Source: Clostridiales bacterium | Lineage (GTDB): Bacteria > Bacillota > Clostridia > Oscillospirales > Acutalibacteraceae | Direction of reading: 5' to 3' | NCBI GenBank assembly: GCA_012522615.1 | Contig: JAAYKB010000054.1 | Coordinates: forward strand, 1-9,397 | DNA length: 9,397 bases | Shown here: piece by piece, positions 5,753 through 9,397 of the stretch | Position numbering within the stretch: position 1 is the first letter of the stretch | How the letters are laid out: the number at the start of each line of letters is the position of its first letter | Translations under genes and position numbers: made by a program | Notes under the pieces: generated by a model | What the model was told of the DNA's origin: nothing | What the model saw: only the letters and a program-made list of their open reading frames with translations | Database searches by the model: none

Positions 5753-7435
5753 ATGGCGGAAGAAAAACCTGTAACCGATACGTCAAGCAACTTTATACAC
5801 GATATTATCGACGAGGAGTTGGCTCCCGGCGGGCGCTGCGAGGGGATGAGGGTTCACACCCGTTTTCCGCCCGAACCTAACGGCTATCTGCATATAGGAC
5901 ACGCAAAGGCCATCTGTATTGATTTCGGCACGGCCGAAAAATACGGCGGGCTTTGCAACCTGCGTATGGACGACACCACCCCTACCAAAGAGGATGAGGA
6001 GTATGTCGACGCCATCCGCGAGGATATCCGCTGGCTGGGCTTTGACTGGGACGACCGCTTTTACTATGCCTCGGATTATTTTGAAACCATGTATGAGGTT
6101 GCGGTCGGACTGATAAAAAAAGGTCTGGCTTACGTATGCGAATTGACGCCCGAGGAGGTGCGGGCAAACCGGGGAGATCTCACCCACCCTGCCGTCAGTC
6201 CATACCGCGATCGTCCGATTGAGGAGAGTCTCGACCTTTTTGCAAGGATGCGGGCGGGCGAATTCCCCGACGGGCGCATGACCCTGCGCGCAAAAATCGA
6301 CCTCGCTAGCGGAAATTTCAATATGCGCGATCCTGTTATATACAGAATAAACCACCTTCACCACCGCAGGCAGGGCGATAAATGGTGCATTTATCCGATG
6401 TATGATTTTGCCCATCCCCTTGAGGATACCATCGAAAAGATTACCCACTCGCTCTGCTCGCTGGAATTTGAGGACCACCGTCCGCTTTACAACTGGGTTC
6501 GCGATAATTCCGGCCTTGAAGGCAATCCGCGCCAGATAGAGTTTGCGCGGCTTAATCTTACCTATACCGTTATGTCCAAGCGCAAGCTGAGAAGGCTGGT
6601 TGAGGACGGCGTCGTGTCAGGCTGGGACGACCCGCGTATGCCCACCCTATGCGGACTTCGCCGCCGGGGTTATACCCCGTCCTCCATCCGCGATTTTATA
6701 GAGCGTGTCGGGGTTGCCAAAACCAACAGCACGGCGGAGCTTGCCCTGCTTGAACACTGTCTGCGCGAGGAAATGAATCAGAACGCGACACGCGTGATGG
6801 CTGTGCTCCGCCCCTTGAAGCTGACAATAACCAATTATCCCGAGGGGCAGACCGAGAGCTTTACAACCGAAAACAACCCCAACCGTCCCGAGGACGGAAG
6901 CCGCAAAATTTCATTTTCGCGCACTCTGTTGGTGGAACAGGACGATTTCATGGAGCAGCCTGTCAAAGGCTATTTCCGCCTGTTCCCGGGCAATGAGGTG
7001 CGGCTGAAGTCGGCTTATGTTATAAAATGCACCGGATGTATCAAGGATGAAAACGGGAATGTAACCGAGGTGCTCGCCGAATATGACCCCGCAACACGAG
7101 GAGGGAACACCCCCGACGGGCGCAAGGTCAAGGGAACCATACATTGGGTGGACGCCGCAACTGCCATTAATGCCGAGGTGCGGCTGTATTCAACCCTGTT
7201 CAGCGACCCCGACCCCGAGGCCGACGGCAAGGATTTCATAGACTGCCTCAACCCCGATTCGCTTGAAATTATTCGGGAAGCCAAGGTTGAGCCGTTTCTG
7301 GCTGATGCTAAGCCGCCTGCTTCATATCAATTCATGCGACTGGGATATTTCTGTGTCGACAACCGCGACAGCAAGCCCGGTAAGCCGGTGTTCAACCGCT
7401 CGGTATCGCTGAAGGACAGCTTTAAAATAAAGTAG
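5753..7435 (+). CDS. glnS: Glutamine--tRNA ligase
   Basis: GlnRS charges tRNA(Gln) directly with glutamine using ATP; class I, cytoplasmic. With the start at 5753 it has 560 residues, near the 554 of the E. coli enzyme as I recall it. The N-terminus has the family block SNFIHDIIDEELAPG (12-26), then RFPPEPNGYLHIGHAKAI (37-54) with a perfect HIGH (47-50), the DDTTPTKEDEEYV segment (73-85), and the KMSKS-type VMSKRKL (273-279). Residues ~340-545 form the two beta-barrel anticodon-binding domains, with landmarks EVRLKSAYVIKC (415-426), DGRKVKGTIHWV (455-466) and KPVFNRSVSLKDSF (544-557). An in-frame ATG at 5735 would add six residues, but the ribosome site AAGGGA (5738-5743) lies between the two ATGs, 9 bases before 5753, so I chose the second. 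No domain is missing. GlnRS is present in only some Firmicutes; its pairing with gltX suggests direct charging of both tRNAs. Confidence 0.97.
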   Translation: MAEEKPVTDTSSNFIHDIIDEELAPGGRCEGMRVHTRFPPEPNGYLHIGHAKAICIDFGTAEKYGGLCNLRMDDTTPTKEDEEYVDAIREDIRWLGFDWDDRFYYASDYFETMYEVAVGLIKKGLAYVCELTPEEVRANRGDLTHPAVSPYRDRPIEESLDLFARMRAGEFPDGRMTLRAKIDLASGNFNMRDPVIYRINHLHHRRQGDKWCIYPMYDFAHPLEDTIEKITHSLCSLEFEDHRPLYNWVRDNSGLEGNPRQIEFARLNLTYTVMSKRKLRRLVEDGVVSGWDDPRMPTLCGLRRRGYTPSSIRDFIERVGVAKTNSTAELALLEHCLREEMNQNATRVMAVLRPLKLTITNYPEGQTESFTTENNPNRPEDGSRKISFSRTLLVEQDDFMEQPVKGYFRLFPGNEVRLKSAYVIKCTGCIKDENGNVTEVLAEYDPATRGGNTPDGRKVKGTIHWVDAATAINAEVRLYSTLFSDPDPEADGKDFIDCLNPDSLEIIREAKVEPFLADAKPPASYQFMRLGYFCVDNRDSKPGKPVFNRSVSLKDSFKIK

Positions 7436-7441
7436 TAATCG

Positions 7442-7491
7442 GAAAAACAAAGACCACCGGAAGTTTTCATTGCCGGTGGCCCTTGTTTTTC
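7442..7491. terminator. Shared terminator hairpin between convergent glnS and pyk
   Basis: Two 19-nt arms (7442-7460 and 7473-7491) enclose a 12-base loop. On the plus strand 17 of 19 positions pair, with two A-C mismatches; on the minus strand the same two positions become U-G wobbles, so the hairpin is fully paired in pyk RNA. The CCACCGG/CCGGTGG core is flanked by A5 and T5 tracts, giving a U run in both directions. It lies only a few bases past the glnS stop codon, and its right arm overlaps the last base of the pyk stop codon. Confidence 0.88.
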
Positions 7492-9260
7492 TATTGTTCC
7501 TGTGTGGGCTTCATCATACATGCGCCGCCGCTTATCACGACGCCGCGTTCGGCGTCCAGCGTGACGGTCGTCCCGCTTTTCAAAATGGTGGTTGCGCCGC
7601 GGGCGTCTACGATAACCGGCTTGTCCAGCGCCATGCCGACAATGGCCGCGTGGCTGTTCAGTCCGGCCGCTTCGGTAATAATGCCCGAAGCATCCTTGAG
7701 AAGATGCAGTATACGATTGCTGGTCTGGGGGATAACGAGGATATCCCCGCTTCTAAAGGTTTTGAGCGCCTCCTCCTCGCTGCCCGCAACGCAAAGGTTG
7801 CCGCAGACCGAAGCGCTGGTAGCCCCCGTTCCCTTAACCAGAATATGTCCGACAAGATGAACCTTGAGCAGGTTTGTTGTGCCCGATATGCCGAGGGGCG
7901 CGCCGGCTGTGATGACAACAAGATCGCCGCTTCTCAGCAGCCCCGCATCCGTCGCCTTATCAACCGCATGTTCAAATAAATCATCTATGCAATCCTTTTC
8001 TTCCGTCAAGACCGGGATCACGCCCCAAGACAGGTTCATCTGTCTCATGGTTACCTCGCTGGGCGTACAGCAGATGATAGGACATGCCGGACGGTATTTT
8101 GAAATCATTCTCGCGGTCGCTCCCGACTGTGTGACGGTTATGATGGCCGCCGCGCCGAGATCATGCGCCGTCGTGACGGTGGCGTGGGATATAGCGTTCG
8201 TCACGTTCGGCGGATCGTTCATGTCGCGAGTCGAAAAGCGCTTTTTATAGTTGATATCCTCTTCGGTCCGCTTGGCAATCCGCGCCATTGTGCGTACAGC
8301 CTCAACCGGGTATGCACCTGCCGCCGTTTCGCCGGACAGCATAATCGCGCTTGTACCGTCATAGATGGCGTTTGCCACGTCGGTGGTTTCGGCGCGGGTC
8401 GGGCGTGGGTTTTTCATCATGGAATTCAGCATCTGTGTGGCGGTGATGACCTGAAGTCCGGCGTTGTAACCTTTATGGATAATGGATTTCTGGATACTCG
8501 GAAGCTTTTCAAACTCAATCTCAACCCCCATATCGCCGCGCGCAATCATAATACCGTCCGAAACCTTAATTATATCGTCGATATTTTCGACGCCCTCGGC
8601 GTTTTCAATCTTGGCAATTATACGGATGGTGTGGTTGTTGTTTTTTTCAAGCTCCTGACGAATCTGCAGTACATCGTCTGCCTTGCGGGTAAAGGAGGCG
8701 GCAATAAAATCGGCCTCCACCTCGCAGGTAAAACGGATATCGTCACGGTCGCGCTCGCTCATGAAGGGCATCGAAATCTTTACGCCGGGCAGGTTAATCC
8801 CTTTATTGGAGGAAACCGTGCCGCCGTTTATAACCACGCAATGTATATCGGTATCGGTGGTTTTCTCAACCTCAAGCTCAATAAGCCCGTCGTCTATCAG
8901 AATCTTGTCCCCAGGGTTGACATCATGGGGCAGACCCGCAAAGCTCACTGCCGCCCTTTTATTATCGCCCACGATCTCTTTTGTAGTGAGTATGAACGAA
9001 TCGCCCACGTGAAGCTCAACCTTTTCCTTGAACGTCCCAAGCCTTATTTCCGGTCCCTTGGTATCAATCAATATGGCTGTGGGAAGCCCAAGCTCCCGCC
9101 GCAGTTTCTTTACCATATTTATTCGCATCAGGTGGCTGGCATGTTCCTGGTGTGACATGTTAATACGCGCCACGTCCATACCTGATTTCATCAGCTCTTT
9201 AAGCACCTCCGGATTGTCTGTCGAAGGTCCCAGCGTACAGATTATCTTTGTTTTTCTCAT
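7491..9260 (-). CDS. pyk: Pyruvate kinase with extra C-terminal domain
   Basis: Pyruvate kinase transfers phosphate from phosphoenolpyruvate to ADP, the last step of glycolysis; the family acts as a cytoplasmic tetramer. The 589-residue product starts RKTKIICTLGPS and shows the substrate-binding segment VARINMSH (30-37), the monovalent-cation motif DTKGPEIR (66-73; Glu71 is the residue associated with K+ dependence), the catalytic signature IIAKIENAEGV (214-224; Lys217), the metal-binding ARGDMGVE (240-247) and ATQMLNSM (274-281). The B domain spans about 75-165 and the allosteric C domain ~345-472. Residues ~478-589 form an additional domain of the PEP-utilising mobile type, with TEAAGLNSHAAIVG (529-542), as in Geobacillus and other Firmicutes enzymes of about 587 residues; a phosphotransfer role for it is not established. 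The ATG at 9260 is preceded by AAGGAAG (9271-9277). In many Firmicutes pfkA precedes pyk, but here pyk has its own promoter and the upstream gene lies outside the window. Confidence 0.97.
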   Translation of the reverse strand: MRKTKIICTLGPSTDNPEVLKELMKSGMDVARINMSHQEHASHLMRINMVKKLRRELGLPTAILIDTKGPEIRLGTFKEKVELHVGDSFILTTKEIVGDNKRAAVSFAGLPHDVNPGDKILIDDGLIELEVEKTTDTDIHCVVINGGTVSSNKGINLPGVKISMPFMSERDRDDIRFTCEVEADFIAASFTRKADDVLQIRQELEKNNNHTIRIIAKIENAEGVENIDDIIKVSDGIMIARGDMGVEIEFEKLPSIQKSIIHKGYNAGLQVITATQMLNSMMKNPRPTRAETTDVANAIYDGTSAIMLSGETAAGAYPVEAVRTMARIAKRTEEDINYKKRFSTRDMNDPPNVTNAISHATVTTAHDLGAAAIITVTQSGATARMISKYRPACPIICCTPSEVTMRQMNLSWGVIPVLTEEKDCIDDLFEHAVDKATDAGLLRSGDLVVITAGAPLGISGTTNLLKVHLVGHILVKGTGATSASVCGNLCVAGSEEEALKTFRSGDILVIPQTSNRILHLLKDASGIITEAAGLNSHAAIVGMALDKPVIVDARGATTILKSGTTVTLDAERGVVISGGACMMKPTQEQ

Positions 9261-9303
9261 TAATTTCTCTCTTCCTTATAAACCCGATTTTCCCCTATTT
9301 TAT

Positions 9304-9332
9304 AATATACGCAAATTATTCCGTAAAATCAA
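9304..9332 (-). promoter_or_regulatory. Sigma-A promoter of pyk
   Basis: On the minus strand TTGATT (9327-9332, 4 of 6 matches) and TATATT (9304-9309, 5 of 6) are separated by exactly 17 bases. Transcription would start near 9297, leaving a ~37-nt leader that contains the AAGGAAG ribosome site. The DNA upstream to the window edge is rich in A and T tracts (including A8 near 9380-9388), which could act as an UP element. No gene is visible in 9333-9397. Confidence 0.65.
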
Positions 9333-9397
9333 GTGAACCGTTAGTGTTTATGTGATTATTGCAGAAAATTTTTATATTCCAAAAAAAATTTAATTTA

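Noticed and set aside
1..9397. CRISPR arrays, tRNA or rRNA genes, insertion sequences, phage or toxin-antitoxin genes.
   Set aside because: None seen on either strand; gene order and spacing look like undisturbed chromosome.

Overview
No novel defence, mobile or RNA system is visible in this window. It is a stretch of ordinary bacterial chromosome carrying four well-conserved housekeeping genes and the 5' three-quarters-of-a-kilocodon of one large, unrecognised secreted protein. The organism looks like a low-to-mid GC Gram-positive bacterium of the class Clostridia. The reasons are purine-rich ribosome binding sites, a TTG start on ychF, sigma-A-type promoters, a pyruvate kinase with the extra C-terminal domain typical of Firmicutes, a 552-residue clostridial-style glutamyl-tRNA synthetase, and a Gram-positive-type signal peptide. 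The lineage call is an inference from protein style; no database was searched.

Layout. Positions 1-2253 (minus strand) hold an open reading frame of 751 codons without a stop that runs off the left edge. It starts with a signal peptide, continues through beta-rich modules and one helical segment, and ends at the window edge in what looks like the start of a fibronectin type III domain. Positions 2254-2785 are AT-rich and non-coding, with a candidate promoter for the secreted gene, an imperfect palindrome and a near-perfect 23-bp-arm bidirectional terminator. Positions 2786-3880 (minus) encode the ribosome-associated ATPase YchF, whose real start is a TTG well inside the longest open frame. 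Positions 3881-4060 are a divergent promoter region. Positions 4061-5719 and 5753-7435 (plus) are glutamyl-tRNA and glutaminyl-tRNA synthetase genes, 33 bp apart and probably one operon. A hairpin between the converging glnS and pyk genes can serve both as terminator. Positions 7491-9260 (minus) encode pyruvate kinase, with a good promoter just upstream.

How the genes relate. gltX and glnS charge the two chemically related tRNAs directly, so this bacterium probably does not depend only on the GatCAB transamidation route for Gln-tRNA, which many Firmicutes use. ychF (translation/stress) is divergent from that operon; pyk (last step of glycolysis) is independent. The secreted protein has no evident functional link to the others and is the only part of the window with unknown biology.
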